A stretch of DNA of 64,000 bases. It comes from Sphaerisporangium dianthi. GTDB taxonomy: Bacteria > Actinomycetota > Actinomycetes > Streptosporangiales > Streptosporangiaceae. Position 1 is the stretch's first letter. Every line of letters begins with the position of its first letter. The stretch spans positions 62,001 to 126,000 of the forward strand of contig NZ_JBHSFP010000001.1 of NCBI RefSeq assembly GCF_042654065.1. The letters are read 5' to 3'. The position numbers and the translations under genes were made by a program. Under the pieces are notes generated by a model that was given only the letters and a program-made list of their open reading frames with translations, had not been told where the DNA came from and searched no databases. Shown piece by piece: positions 37,371 through 45,223 of the stretch.

Positions 37371-39137
37371 GTGAGATCCTGCGACTCTCCCCCTTCCGCC
37401 CCTGCTTCACGCCCCCGCACCGGCTCTCTCGCCCTGTCCGCCGTCCTCGCCCTGCTGATGGCGCTCGTCGCCGTCCCCCTGGCGGGCGGCCCCGCGCAGG
37501 CGGCTCCGCCCGGCGCCAAGGACGTCATCGCCAACCTCTTCGCCTGGAACTGGCCCTCGGTCTCCGCCGAGTGCACCAACGTGCTCGGCCCGGCCGGGTA
37601 CGGAGGCGTGCAGGTGTCGCCGCCGCAGGACTCGCTGAAGCGGTCCGGCACCCACTCGTGGTGGGAGCTGTACCAGCCCGCCGCCTACGACCTGAACGGG
37701 CGGCTCGGCGACCGGGCGCAGTTCTCGGCGATGGTGCGGGCCTGCCACGCGGCGGGGGTCAAGGTCTACGCCGACGCGGTCATCAACCACATGACCGGCC
37801 AGGGCTCGGCCTCCTACGGCGGGAAGACCTTCTCCAAGTACAACTACCCCGGCACCTACTCCCCGGCCGACTTCCACTACCACCCGGCCGCCTGCGGCAA
37901 CGCCGACAACACCGTCCACGACGGCGACTACGGCGGCAGCGCCCGCAACGTGCAGCAGTGCGAGCTGGTGGGCCTGGCCGACCTGGACACCGGCGCGAGC
38001 TACGTGCGCTCGCGCATCGCCGCCTACCTCGACGACCTGACCGGCCTGGGGGTGGACGGGTTCCGCGTGGACGCGGTCAAGCACATGAGCCCGGCCGACG
38101 TCTCGGCCATCTACGGGCAGCTCACCGGCGCGCCGTACATCTTCCAGGAGGTCATCTACGCCGCCGGCGAGGCCGTGCAGCCGGGCCAGTACACCGGCCT
38201 CGGCGACGTGCTGGACTTCCAGTACGGGCGCTACCTCAAGCAGAAGTTCGAGGGCGCCATCTCCGACCTGCAGACCTTCGGCGCGGGCTGGAGCGGCATG
38301 CAGCCGGGCGACAAGGCCGTCACGTTCGTCACCAACCACGACACCGAGCGCAACGGCTCCACCCTCACCTACAAGAACGGCGCGACGTACACGCTGGCGA
38401 ACATCTTCCAGCTCGCCTGGCCGCACGGCGCGCCGCAGATCTACGACGGGTTCGCCTTCAGCGACAACGACGCCTCCCCGCCCTCGGACGGCGACGGCCG
38501 CGTGACCGCCGCCACCTGCTCCGGCGGGTGGACGTGCCTGCACCGCGACAGCGCGATCAACGGCATGGTCGGCTTCCGCAACGCCGTCAGGGGCACCTCG
38601 GTGGCCAACTGGAGCGCGCCCGGCTCCAACGTGATCGCCTTCAGCCGCGGCGCCAAGGGCTGGGTGGCGATCAACAACGGTTCCTCGTCCTACTCCGGCG
38701 CCTTCGCCACCGGCCTGCCCGCCGGCGTCTACGCCAACCTGACCGGCGGCGGGTCGGTGACCGTCGGCTCCGGCGGCGCCGCGACGGTCACCGTCCCCGC
38801 CAAGAGCGCCGTCGCCATCCGGACCGGCGGCCCGGCCGCGCCCGCCTCGATCGCCGTGTCGTTCAACGCGAACGTGACGACGACCTGGGGGCAGAACGTG
38901 TTCGTGGTCGGCGACGCCGCCGAGCTGGGCGCCTGGAACACCGCGAACGCGGTGGCGCTGTCGTCGGCGGCGTACCCGGTCTGGCGGGCCACGGTGAGCC
39001 TGCCGGCGAACACGGCCGTCCGGTACAAGTACATCAAGAAGAACCCCGACGGCTCGGTCACCTGGGAGAGCGACCCCGACCGCTCCTTCACCACCCCCGC
39101 GGCCGGCGCCGCCACCCGCGACGACGCCTGGCGCTGA
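37371..39137 (+). CDS. Secreted alpha-amylase (GH13) with C-terminal CBM20
   Basis: 588 residues from a GTG with GGAGG seven bases upstream, 122 bases after the amylopullulanase. Signal peptide to AQA at about residue 44. The GH13 domain has DAVINHMTG, Asp234 (GFRVDAVKHM), Glu260 (YIFQEVIY) and Asp324 (FVTNHDTERNG), the actinobacterial alpha-amylase type. The last about 100 residues are a CBM20 starch-binding domain (WGQNVFVVGDAAELGAWN, VRYKYIKKNPDGSVTWESD). It should hydrolyse internal alpha-1,4 links of raw starch and probably shares control with the upstream gene. The leader before MRS is antisense-like and was excluded. Confidence 0.95.
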   Translation: MRSCDSPPSAPASRPRTGSLALSAVLALLMALVAVPLAGGPAQAAPPGAKDVIANLFAWNWPSVSAECTNVLGPAGYGGVQVSPPQDSLKRSGTHSWWELYQPAAYDLNGRLGDRAQFSAMVRACHAAGVKVYADAVINHMTGQGSASYGGKTFSKYNYPGTYSPADFHYHPAACGNADNTVHDGDYGGSARNVQQCELVGLADLDTGASYVRSRIAAYLDDLTGLGVDGFRVDAVKHMSPADVSAIYGQLTGAPYIFQEVIYAAGEAVQPGQYTGLGDVLDFQYGRYLKQKFEGAISDLQTFGAGWSGMQPGDKAVTFVTNHDTERNGSTLTYKNGATYTLANIFQLAWPHGAPQIYDGFAFSDNDASPPSDGDGRVTAATCSGGWTCLHRDSAINGMVGFRNAVRGTSVANWSAPGSNVIAFSRGAKGWVAINNGSSSYSGAFATGLPAGVYANLTGGGSVTVGSGGAATVTVPAKSAVAIRTGGPAAPASIAVSFNANVTTTWGQNVFVVGDAAELGAWNTANAVALSSAAYPVWRATVSLPANTAVRYKYIKKNPDGSVTWESDPDRSFTTPAAGAATRDDAWR

Positions 39138-39224
39138 CCCGGAGGCGAGCGGCGGTCGTCGTGACGAAATAGACGAAAGGGAGTGATGGTATCGAAGTGC
39201 CGCAGTAGCATCGCGGGCGTGCGA

Positions 39225-40283
39225 ATGAGCCGTGTTGCTGTCGTCGTCGTCATGGCCGGAGCGGCTCTCGCCGTCCCGGCGAGCGCTCAAGGGGCCGCCG
39301 GGCCGGGCAACCCCGCGGGCCGGGCGCCGGTGCCCGTGGACGGCAGGGCGATCGGCACCTCGCGTCCCGATCGGGTGGTGGGGAACGGGACGCCCGCGAG
39401 CTGCACGTCGGCGGCGGTTGTGGCGGCGGTGGCCAAGGGCGGGCTGATCCGGTTCTCCTGCGGGGCGAAGGCCGTCACGATCGTGATGCGGGCCACGGCG
39501 AAGGTGCGCAACACCGCCAAGCGCGTGGTGCTGGACGGCGGCGGCAAGGTGACGCTGAGCGGCGGCGGGCAGCGGCGGATCCTGTACATGAACACCTGCG
39601 ACAAGGCGCAGGTGTGGACGACGCCGCACTGCGACGACCAGCAGTGGCCGCAGCTCACCGTGCAGAACATCCGGTTCGCGGACGGGAACGCCACCGGCGA
39701 GCGGGCCGAGGGCGGCGGCGGTGGCGCCGTGTTCGTGCGGGGCGGCCGGTTCAAGGCGGTGAACTCCACCTTCGTGCGCAACCGCTGCGACCTCACCGGG
39801 CCGGACGTCGGCGGGGCCGCGATCCGGGTGCTGGACCAGTGGCGTGACCTGCCGGTGTACATCGTGAAGAGCACGTTCGGCGGGGCCGCCGGGCAGGGCG
39901 GGGTGTGCTCCAACGGCGGGGCGCTGAGCAGCATCGGGGTGTCGTGGGTGGTCCTGAACAGCGTGTTCACGCACAACAAGGCGGTCGGGCGGGGCGCCAA
40001 CCCCGCGAGGGGCGGCACACCGGGCGGCGGCAGCGGCGGGGCGATCTACACCGACGGCAACCGTTTCACCGTGCGCGTCGCGGGCTCGATCGTCACCGAC
40101 AACACCGCGCGGGAGGGCGGCGGGGCCGTCTTCTTCGTCAGCAACGACCGGACCGGGACGCTGAGCATCGAGCGATCGGCGTTCCGCCGCAACCGCAGCG
40201 CCGGCTTCGAGACCAAGGGCTTCCCGGGCATCTTCTTCCTCGGCGCGGGACGTCCGCGGGTCCTCTCCTCCACCCTGAGATGA
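39225..40283 (+). CDS. Secreted right-handed beta-helix protein (pectate-lyase-like fold)
   Basis: About 352 residues. Signal peptide MSRVAVVVVMAGAALAVPASAQG, then repeated short strands with Asn/Gly turns: LDGGGKVTLSGGGQRRILYM, LTVQNIRFADGNATGE, GGAVFVRGGRFKAVNSTFVRN, WVVLNSVFTHNKAVG, RVAGSIVTDNTA. This is the parallel beta-helix (CSLREA/Pel-like) pattern of secreted polysaccharide-active or surface proteins. No catalytic set can be assigned. ATGs at 39186 and a GTG at 39219 are alternative starts. It follows the amylase gene by 87 bases. Confidence 0.75.
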   Translation: MSRVAVVVVMAGAALAVPASAQGAAGPGNPAGRAPVPVDGRAIGTSRPDRVVGNGTPASCTSAAVVAAVAKGGLIRFSCGAKAVTIVMRATAKVRNTAKRVVLDGGGKVTLSGGGQRRILYMNTCDKAQVWTTPHCDDQQWPQLTVQNIRFADGNATGERAEGGGGGAVFVRGGRFKAVNSTFVRNRCDLTGPDVGGAAIRVLDQWRDLPVYIVKSTFGGAAGQGGVCSNGGALSSIGVSWVVLNSVFTHNKAVGRGANPARGGTPGGGSGGAIYTDGNRFTVRVAGSIVTDNTAREGGGAVFFVSNDRTGTLSIERSAFRRNRSAGFETKGFPGIFFLGAGRPRVLSSTLR

Positions 40284-40422
40284 CCCCCCGGCCCGGCGCG
40301 ACGTGTCGCCGTGGTCGGCGCACTGCCTGACACGTGCGCGGATGAGGTCCGATCCTCCGCACCGCCGCCGCGACCGGATCGGGGTCGGCATCGTCCCGCC
40401 CGGGGGCCTTCGCGGTCCCGGG

Positions 40423-41304
40423 TCAGAGGTCGAGCTGGTATTTGAGGATGCGGTGGGTGGGGACGTACCCGAGGGCGTCGTTGACGGCTCTCATGGCCAC
40501 GTTGCCGTCGGCGGTGTCGGTGAGCAGGCCGGCGAGGTCCGGGTGGCGCTCGCGGGCGCGCCTGATCGACTCGGCCTTCATCCAGCGGGCCAGCCCGTGG
40601 CCTCGATGCTCGGGGAGAACGCCCGTGCCGTAATGCTGGGCGTCCCCCTTGCCGTCGCCGGGGACGACCAGTTCGGTGAAACCGGCGATGGATCCGTCGG
40701 ACTCGGTCACGGCGGCGACGGTGTGCAGCGACTCGCCGCGTTCCTCGATGGCCCGCGCGGCGGCCAGCACCCGATCGGCGTCCCAGACGTCCACGCCGAA
40801 GTCCGCCTCGCCCATCGGCATGTCCGCCATCGCCCGCCGCGAGGCCGTGAAGGTGTTCAGCAGGTGGCCGGGCACGATTCCGTCCCAGGACACCAGTCGG
40901 TAGCCTGGACGCGGCTCCTCGGCGAGCGCTTCGAGAGCCGCCGCATCGACCTGCGCCAGCGGCAGCCGGGCGAAGGTGAGCGCCAGGACCGGCCGGAAGC
41001 CTCGCGCCGACAGGAACCCCTCGCCGGGCGAGCCCTCCGGGACGTCGGCGACGACGCGGCGGCGATCGTCCTCGCGCGCGGCGGCCACCGCCGCGTCCAG
41101 CAGCAGGGTGCCGACGCGGGCGCGCCGCTCCGCCGGATGGACGTTGACCTCCAGTTCGGCGAGATGCCGCACCTCGGGCCGGCCGAACAGCCTCAGGAAC
41201 GCCGAACCCACCGGATCGCCGCCGGCGTCGGATGCCAGCCAGGCCAGACGGCGGCCGGAGTCGCCGCTTCCGGGGTCGGTCAGCGGAGTGATGCGAATCG
41301 ACAC
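40423..41304 (-). CDS. Double-domain GNAT acetyltransferase
   Basis: 293 residues. The N-terminal GNAT half (about 1-130) has LAELEVNVHPAERRARVGTL; the C-terminal half (about 150-293) has a full acetyl-CoA site TGVLPEHRGHGLARWMKAES, then VNDALGYVPTHRILKYQL. Tandem GNAT proteins of this kind include mycothiol synthase and aminoglycoside acetyltransferases, but no specific match is evident. GTG at 41304 follows GGAGAG. It stands alone, convergent with the beta-helix gene. Confidence 0.82.
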   Translation of the reverse strand: MSIRITPLTDPGSGDSGRRLAWLASDAGGDPVGSAFLRLFGRPEVRHLAELEVNVHPAERRARVGTLLLDAAVAAAREDDRRRVVADVPEGSPGEGFLSARGFRPVLALTFARLPLAQVDAAALEALAEEPRPGYRLVSWDGIVPGHLLNTFTASRRAMADMPMGEADFGVDVWDADRVLAAARAIEERGESLHTVAAVTESDGSIAGFTELVVPGDGKGDAQHYGTGVLPEHRGHGLARWMKAESIRRARERHPDLAGLLTDTADGNVAMRAVNDALGYVPTHRILKYQLDL

Positions 41305-41453
41305 GAGCTCTCCGTCGCAGGCAGGGCGCACGAGAGGGGGTCGGGGCCCGGCCCGTGAGCGCTCATGCGCGATTCGCCGAACGTACCCAGACCGTCCCGC
41401 CCACCGCAAAGCATTTACCAGTGATTGTCACTCTGCGGTGGGACCGCGGACGC

Positions 41454-42185
41454 CTACCGCCGGACGGTCCCCGAGTCACCGTCGCGCACGAGCGAGGCGA
41501 AGCGCCGCGCCACCTCGTGCCAGGCCGCCGTGGCGGCCGGCTCGTCGGCGACGGCCGCCGCGTACAGCTCCTCCCGGTCGAATCCCTGCCCTCGCAGTTC
41601 GGCGGCGTCCCACTGGCGGATGCGCTCGGACGTGACCTCGGGGTGGAACTGCACGCCCCAGGCCCGGCCGCCCACCCGGAACGCCTGGTAGGGGCACCGG
41701 CCGGTCTCCGCCAGCCACACGGCGTCCGGCGGCAGCGCGGTGATCGCGTCGACGTGGTGCTCGATCGCGGGGACGACCTCGGGCAGGTCGTGGAAGAGCG
41801 CGTCGCCCGCCGCCTCCGCCCTGATGGTGACGGCGGTGCTGCCGTGCTCGGGCGCTCCGGCGTCGGCCCGCACCTTCCCGCCGGCGACCGCGGCGAGCAT
41901 CTGGCCGCCGAGGCAGATGCCGAACATGGGCACCGACCGGGCCAGGGCCTGGGCGACCAGGGAGCGGGCGCCGGGCAGCCACGGCGCCTTCTCGTCGTCG
42001 TCCGGCATGTAGCCGCCGCCGAGCACGATCAGCCCGTCGTGCGCGAGCCGGGTGGGAAGGGCCGAGCCGTCGAACGCGGTGACGACCTCCAGGGAGACGC
42101 CCGCCTCCCCCAGCCACTCGCCGAAGCGGCCGGGGCCGCCCTTCTCCCCGTGCTGCACGACCAGCACACATGGCATTTCGGACAT
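41454..42185 (-). CDS. Class I glutamine amidotransferase-like protein
   Basis: 243 residues. The nucleophile elbow FGICLGGQM (Cys at about residue 90) and the catalytic HxE pair in WGVQFHPEV (about 178-186) show a complete triad of the GMP-synthase-like GATase1 fold. The N-terminus HGEKGGPGRFGEWLGEAGV is typical of the stand-alone actinobacterial members whose ammonia acceptor is unknown. It ends near the GNAT gene start and begins 11 bases before the stop of the MarR gene on the same strand, so the MarR gene and this gene may be co-transcribed. Confidence 0.88.
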   Translation of the reverse strand: MSEMPCVLVVQHGEKGGPGRFGEWLGEAGVSLEVVTAFDGSALPTRLAHDGLIVLGGGYMPDDDEKAPWLPGARSLVAQALARSVPMFGICLGGQMLAAVAGGKVRADAGAPEHGSTAVTIRAEAAGDALFHDLPEVVPAIEHHVDAITALPPDAVWLAETGRCPYQAFRVGGRAWGVQFHPEVTSERIRQWDAAELRGQGFDREELYAAAVADEPAATAAWHEVARRFASLVRDGDSGTVRR

Positions 42186-42196
42186 GAGCCCCGATG

Positions 42197-42670
42197 TTAC
42201 CCGCCGCCGTCCCCCGGCCCGTCACCAGCGACCTTGCGCATGAAGCCGGCGATGAGCCGCAGTTGCGCCGTGTCGTACTCATCGAGGATCGCGGACACCC
42301 GCGCGCCCTGACCCGCGTAGAGCGGGGCGATGCGCCGCTGGATCTGCTCCTCGTCGCGCGACACGATCACCTTGCGCCGGTCGCCGGGGACGCGGTCACG
42401 CCGGATGAACCCCGCCTGCTCCAGGCGGTCGAGCACGCCGGTGACGGTGCCGGTGCGCAGGCCGGTCAGCTCGGCGAGCCGGCCGGGGGTCAGCGGACCG
42501 TGCACCTCGAGCAGGGTCATGAACTGCGAGTCGCTCGCCCCCAGACCGAGCTGTTCGGCCACGTGGTGGCTGAACAGGATCGATGAGGCGATCACCCGGC
42601 GGGTCGAGTCCACGATCTCGGCCGCGAGCGCCCCGCGCGATTCACTCGTGGGCAAATCACTCGTCGACAA
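42197..42670 (-). CDS. MarR family regulator
   Basis: 157 residues if the TTG at 42670 is used; AAGGCGAG lies ten bases upstream. The MarR winged helix is clear: QFMTLLEVHGPLTPGRLAEL, TGLRTGTVTGVLDRLEQAGF, IRRDRVPGDRRKVIVSRDEE. It faces the FAD monooxygenase gene, which it probably represses; repeats between the two genes are candidate sites. An ATG at 42736 would add 22 residues but would overlap the partner's ribosome site. Confidence 0.8.
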   Translation of the reverse strand: MSTSDLPTSESRGALAAEIVDSTRRVIASSILFSHHVAEQLGLGASDSQFMTLLEVHGPLTPGRLAELTGLRTGTVTGVLDRLEQAGFIRRDRVPGDRRKVIVSRDEEQIQRRIAPLYAGQGARVSAILDEYDTAQLRLIAGFMRKVAGDGPGDGGG

Positions 42671-42671
42671 G

Positions 42672-42712
42672 AGTATCTCGCCTTCGCTAGTATCTCGTCT
42701 AGCCGAGCTATT
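42672..42712. promoter_or_regulatory. Repeated motif between marR and monooxygenase genes
   Basis: AGTATCTCG occurs at 42672-42680 and 42689-42697, and an imperfect inverted copy CGAGCTATT at 42704-42712. The second and third form an inverted repeat with a 6-base centre, a suitable MarR dimer site. Confidence 0.5.
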
Positions 42713-42751
42713 CGGCAGTATGAGACATTTTCCCATGGAGGAGGACGCGTC

Positions 42752-43978
42752 GTGGCGAAGGTCCGGCAGGCATTGGTCATAGGAGGCGGCATCGCCGGGC
42801 CGGTGACGGCGATCGCGCTCAGAAAGGCGGGCATCGACGCCACCGTGTTCGAGGCGCACGAGCGGCCGGCCGACGAGGTCGGCGGCGCGCTCACGCTCGC
42901 ACCGAACGGCATGGCGGCGCTCCAGGCGCTCGGCGTGGACCAGGCGGTGGCCGAGGCCGGGGTGCCCATGCCCCGCATGGTGATGGAGACCGGCGCCGGC
43001 AAACGGCTCGGCGTGTACGACGACCTTCCCGGCCTGCCCGTCAGCAGGACGTTCGCGCGCCCCGATCTCTACCGGGCCCTGCTCGACCAGGCGACCGGCC
43101 ACGGCGTCACGGTCGAGCACGGCAGAAGGCTCATCGGGTACGACGACGAGCCGGACGGCGTGGTGGCGCACTTCGCCGACGGCACGAGCGCCACCAGCGA
43201 CGTGCTCGTCGGCGCCGACGGCATCCGGTCCACCGTCCGCACGCTGCTGGACCCGGCCGCGCCGCAGCCGCGGTACGTGGGCCTGCTGGGCCTGGGCGGC
43301 TGGGTGCCCCGCGACGGTTTGACGAGCACCGGCGGCGCGATGCACCTGGCGTTCGGCAAACGGGCGTTCTTCGGCTACTTCGTCCCTGAAGACGGACGCG
43401 CCGGGTGGTTCGCCAACCTCCCCTCTGCCGAACCGCTCACCGCCGCGCAGGCCCGCGCCGTCCCGGCCGCCGAGTGGCTGCGGCGGCTCAAGGAGTTGTA
43501 CGCGGACGACCGGACCCCCGCCCTCGCGATGCTCTCGCGGACGCGGGAGGAGGACCTCGTCAACGTCGGCGGGATGCAGGACATGCCCCCCGTCCCCGTC
43601 TGGCACCGGGGACGCGCGGTGCTCGTCGGCGACTCGGCGCACGCCACGTCGCCGAGCTCGGGCCAGGGCGCGTCCCTGTCCATCGAGAGCGGCGTCCAGC
43701 TGGCCCGATGCCTGCGCGACCTGCCGACGACCGCGGAGGCGTTCACGGCCTACGAACGGCTGCGCCGCCACCGGGTGGAGACCATCATCGCCAAGACCGC
43801 CCGGGTCAACAACGACAAGGCGGCCGGCCCCGTCGGACGCGTCCTTCGCGACCTGCTGTTCCCCCTCGCGATACGCACCTTCTACAGCCAGGAGAGGCTG
43901 TTCGGCTGGGTCCACCGCTACCGCATCGACTGGAACGAACCCCTGACGCCCCGGTCCGTCGACGCGTCCACCGCTTAG
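42752..43978 (+). CDS. FAD-dependent aromatic-type monooxygenase
   Basis: 408 residues, GTG start with GGAGGAGG. The class A flavin monooxygenase pattern is complete: the Rossmann fingerprint VIGGGIAGPVTAIALRKAG at residues 9-27, the Arg-containing SRTFARPDLYRALL, the DG motif VLVGADGIRSTVRTLL, and the FAD ribityl motif RAVLVGDSAHATSPSSGQGASLSIE. It hydroxylates a small, often aromatic, compound with NAD(P)H and oxygen. Divergent MarR control suggests induction by a phenolic or antibiotic-like molecule. Similarity to tetracycline-type TetX monooxygenases is only at the family level. Confidence 0.87.
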   Translation: MAKVRQALVIGGGIAGPVTAIALRKAGIDATVFEAHERPADEVGGALTLAPNGMAALQALGVDQAVAEAGVPMPRMVMETGAGKRLGVYDDLPGLPVSRTFARPDLYRALLDQATGHGVTVEHGRRLIGYDDEPDGVVAHFADGTSATSDVLVGADGIRSTVRTLLDPAAPQPRYVGLLGLGGWVPRDGLTSTGGAMHLAFGKRAFFGYFVPEDGRAGWFANLPSAEPLTAAQARAVPAAEWLRRLKELYADDRTPALAMLSRTREEDLVNVGGMQDMPPVPVWHRGRAVLVGDSAHATSPSSGQGASLSIESGVQLARCLRDLPTTAEAFTAYERLRRHRVETIIAKTARVNNDKAAGPVGRVLRDLLFPLAIRTFYSQERLFGWVHRYRIDWNEPLTPRSVDASTA

Positions 43979-43985
43979 GGCCGCG

Positions 43986-44492
43986 TCACCTGCTGTAGTT
44001 CTTCCCGGGGACCTTGCCGGGGATCGGCTTGCCGATGAGCGCGACGGGGATGAAGAAGCAGATCTGGCCGATCGCCATGGTGAGCGTCCACAGCGCCTTG
44101 TCGTCGTAGTGGGCGGCCGCCCTGGCGTACAGCTCGTCGGGGACGCGCTCCCCGCGCGGGTTCGGGATGAGGACGGCCTCCACGAGCTCCAGTGCGATCC
44201 GTTCTGCGCCGGTGAAGTAGGGGGCGTCCTGCCACGACGCCACGGCGGTGATGCGTTCCTCCGTCTCCCCGGCCTTGCGGAGGAGGCCCGTCTGCCGGAC
44301 GGTGTGGTAGGTGCTGCCGACGATCTGCCCGGCGCGCAGTTGCACCAGGCTGACGGTGGTGTGGGGGATCGCACCGTTCCGGGCGGCCTTGGTCATGGCT
44401 CCGGCGATCGCTCCCAGTTCGGGGAAGAACCGGCTGGGGTCGGGCAGACGGGACTGGAAAGTGTCCTGCCCGGTCGTCGTGGGCGTGGTCAT
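43986..44492 (-). CDS. Carboxymuconolactone decarboxylase/AhpD-fold protein without catalytic cysteines
   Basis: 168 residues from ATG 44492 (GAAGGGAAA upstream). The AhpD-like helical pattern is clear: VSLVQLRAGQIVG, GETEERITAVASWQDAPYF, AERIALELVEAV. At the place where AhpD-like proteins have CxxCxxxH, this one reads STYHTVRQ, so both redox cysteines and the histidine are replaced. It is the second gene of an operon under a putative ECF41 promoter; such proteins are the classical ECF41 targets. A peroxidase or disulfide role is excluded by the missing residues; ligand binding is possible. Confidence 0.85.
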   Translation of the reverse strand: MTTPTTTGQDTFQSRLPDPSRFFPELGAIAGAMTKAARNGAIPHTTVSLVQLRAGQIVGSTYHTVRQTGLLRKAGETEERITAVASWQDAPYFTGAERIALELVEAVLIPNPRGERVPDELYARAAAHYDDKALWTLTMAIGQICFFIPVALIGKPIPGKVPGKNYSR

Positions 44493-44545
44493 GGCGAGGT
44501 TTCCCTTCTCTGCTGCAACGCGGGTTCGAGGCGACGCGCCGGCCG

Positions 44546-44947
44546 TCACGCCGCCGTGGCGAGGGAGGTGCGGCCGCCGGTCCAGATCCGGGCGGACTGA
44601 ATGACGCTCATGCCGAACATCAGGACGCCCAGGGGGACGTGCACGATCTTCACGTGCGCGATGCCCAGCGCTATCTGCGCCAGCGCGAGCACCAAGAAGC
44701 CGACCGCGTACAGGATGGGCCGGGGCGAACCGCCGCCCGGCCGCCACACCAAGATCGCGACGATCGGGTGCACCATCGCCACGACGAACAGCGTGTACGC
44801 CCCGGCACTGTGCAGCGCCCCGCCGCCGGGCGCGGACAGCAACAGTCCCGCGGTGATCGCCTGGACGAAGACGGCCACGGTTTGCAGGGTGATCGCGATC
44901 CGCAGGAACATGAGGTTGCGCTGCTTCGTCATCGTGCGCGTGGGCAT
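44546..44947 (-). CDS. Four-helix membrane protein (DUF6220-like) in the ECF41 operon
   Basis: 133 residues with four membrane helices at about 14-36, 46-66, 78-97 and 102-120. Conserved-looking histidines sit in the helices (LHSAGAYTL, MVHPIVAIL, IAHVKIVHVPLG), a pattern shared with heme-binding or DUF6220 proteins; I make no claim of heme binding. It is the first gene after the minus-strand ECF41-type promoter at 45010-45034 and lies 53 bases before the carboxymuconolactone-decarboxylase-like gene. ATG at 44947 with AAGGAAA upstream. Confidence 0.72.
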   Translation of the reverse strand: MPTRTMTKQRNLMFLRIAITLQTVAVFVQAITAGLLLSAPGGGALHSAGAYTLFVVAMVHPIVAILVWRPGGGSPRPILYAVGFLVLALAQIALGIAHVKIVHVPLGVLMFGMSVIQSARIWTGGRTSLATAA

Positions 44948-45009
44948 GGCGGGTTTCCTTCTCGATCTCAGCGGTGTCCGGGGCGTGCGCCCCGGCGTGT
45001 CAGCAGTCC

Positions 45010-45034
45010 GACGACACAGCCGCCCGGAATGTGA
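45010..45034 (-). promoter_or_regulatory. ECF41-type promoter towards the membrane/CMD operon
   Basis: On the minus strand: CCTCACA (-35, TCACA at 45030-45034), a spacer of exactly 16, and CGTC (-10, 45010-45013). ECF41 sigma factors are known to use TGTCACA-N16-CGTC. The start codon of the membrane-protein gene lies about 63 bases downstream of the -10. Confidence 0.8.
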
Positions 45035-45049
45035 GGCGCCGCGCCGACC

Positions 45050-45074
45050 TCACGTTCCGGAGCGCTGACCCGTC
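45050..45074 (+). promoter_or_regulatory. ECF41-type promoter 1 towards the sigma gene
   Basis: TCACG (45050-45054), 16-base spacer, CGTC (45071-45074), preceded by CC. The -35 departs from TCACA at one base. Confidence 0.6.
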
Positions 45075-45090
45075 ACATTCCGGCGGGCTG

Positions 45091-45115
45091 TCATATTCCG
45101 GTGCGCTGTTGCGTC
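45091..45115 (+). promoter_or_regulatory. ECF41-type promoter 2 towards the sigma gene
   Basis: TGTCATA (TCATA at 45091-45095), 16-base spacer, CGTC (45112-45115). It is the start of the first copy of a duplicated segment of about 50 bases. A further -35-like TCACA at 45073-45077 has no CGTC at the right distance. Confidence 0.68.
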
Positions 45116-45156
45116 GAATCGGTGAGGGCGGACGCGACAGAAGCGGCGCGCCGGCC

Positions 45157-45181
45157 TCACAATTCGGTGCGCCGTCTCGTC
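45157..45181 (+). promoter_or_regulatory. ECF41-type promoter 3, nearest the sigma gene
   Basis: CCTCACA (TCACA at 45157-45161), 16-base spacer, CGTC (45178-45181), 43 bases before the sigma gene ATG. It heads the second copy of the duplicated segment. Confidence 0.75.
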
Positions 45182-45223
45182 GGACCGGTGAGGACGGACG
45201 CGACACAGGAAGCCGGGGACACC

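Larger units (their letters stand above)
45089..45210. repeat. Duplicated promoter segment
   Basis: Two copies about 66 bases apart, starting at about 45091 and 45157, both running through a CGGTGCGC block, the CGTC -10 and GGTGAGGRCGGACGCGACA. The copies differ at scattered positions, so this is an old duplication of a whole promoter and leader segment. Confidence 0.85.
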
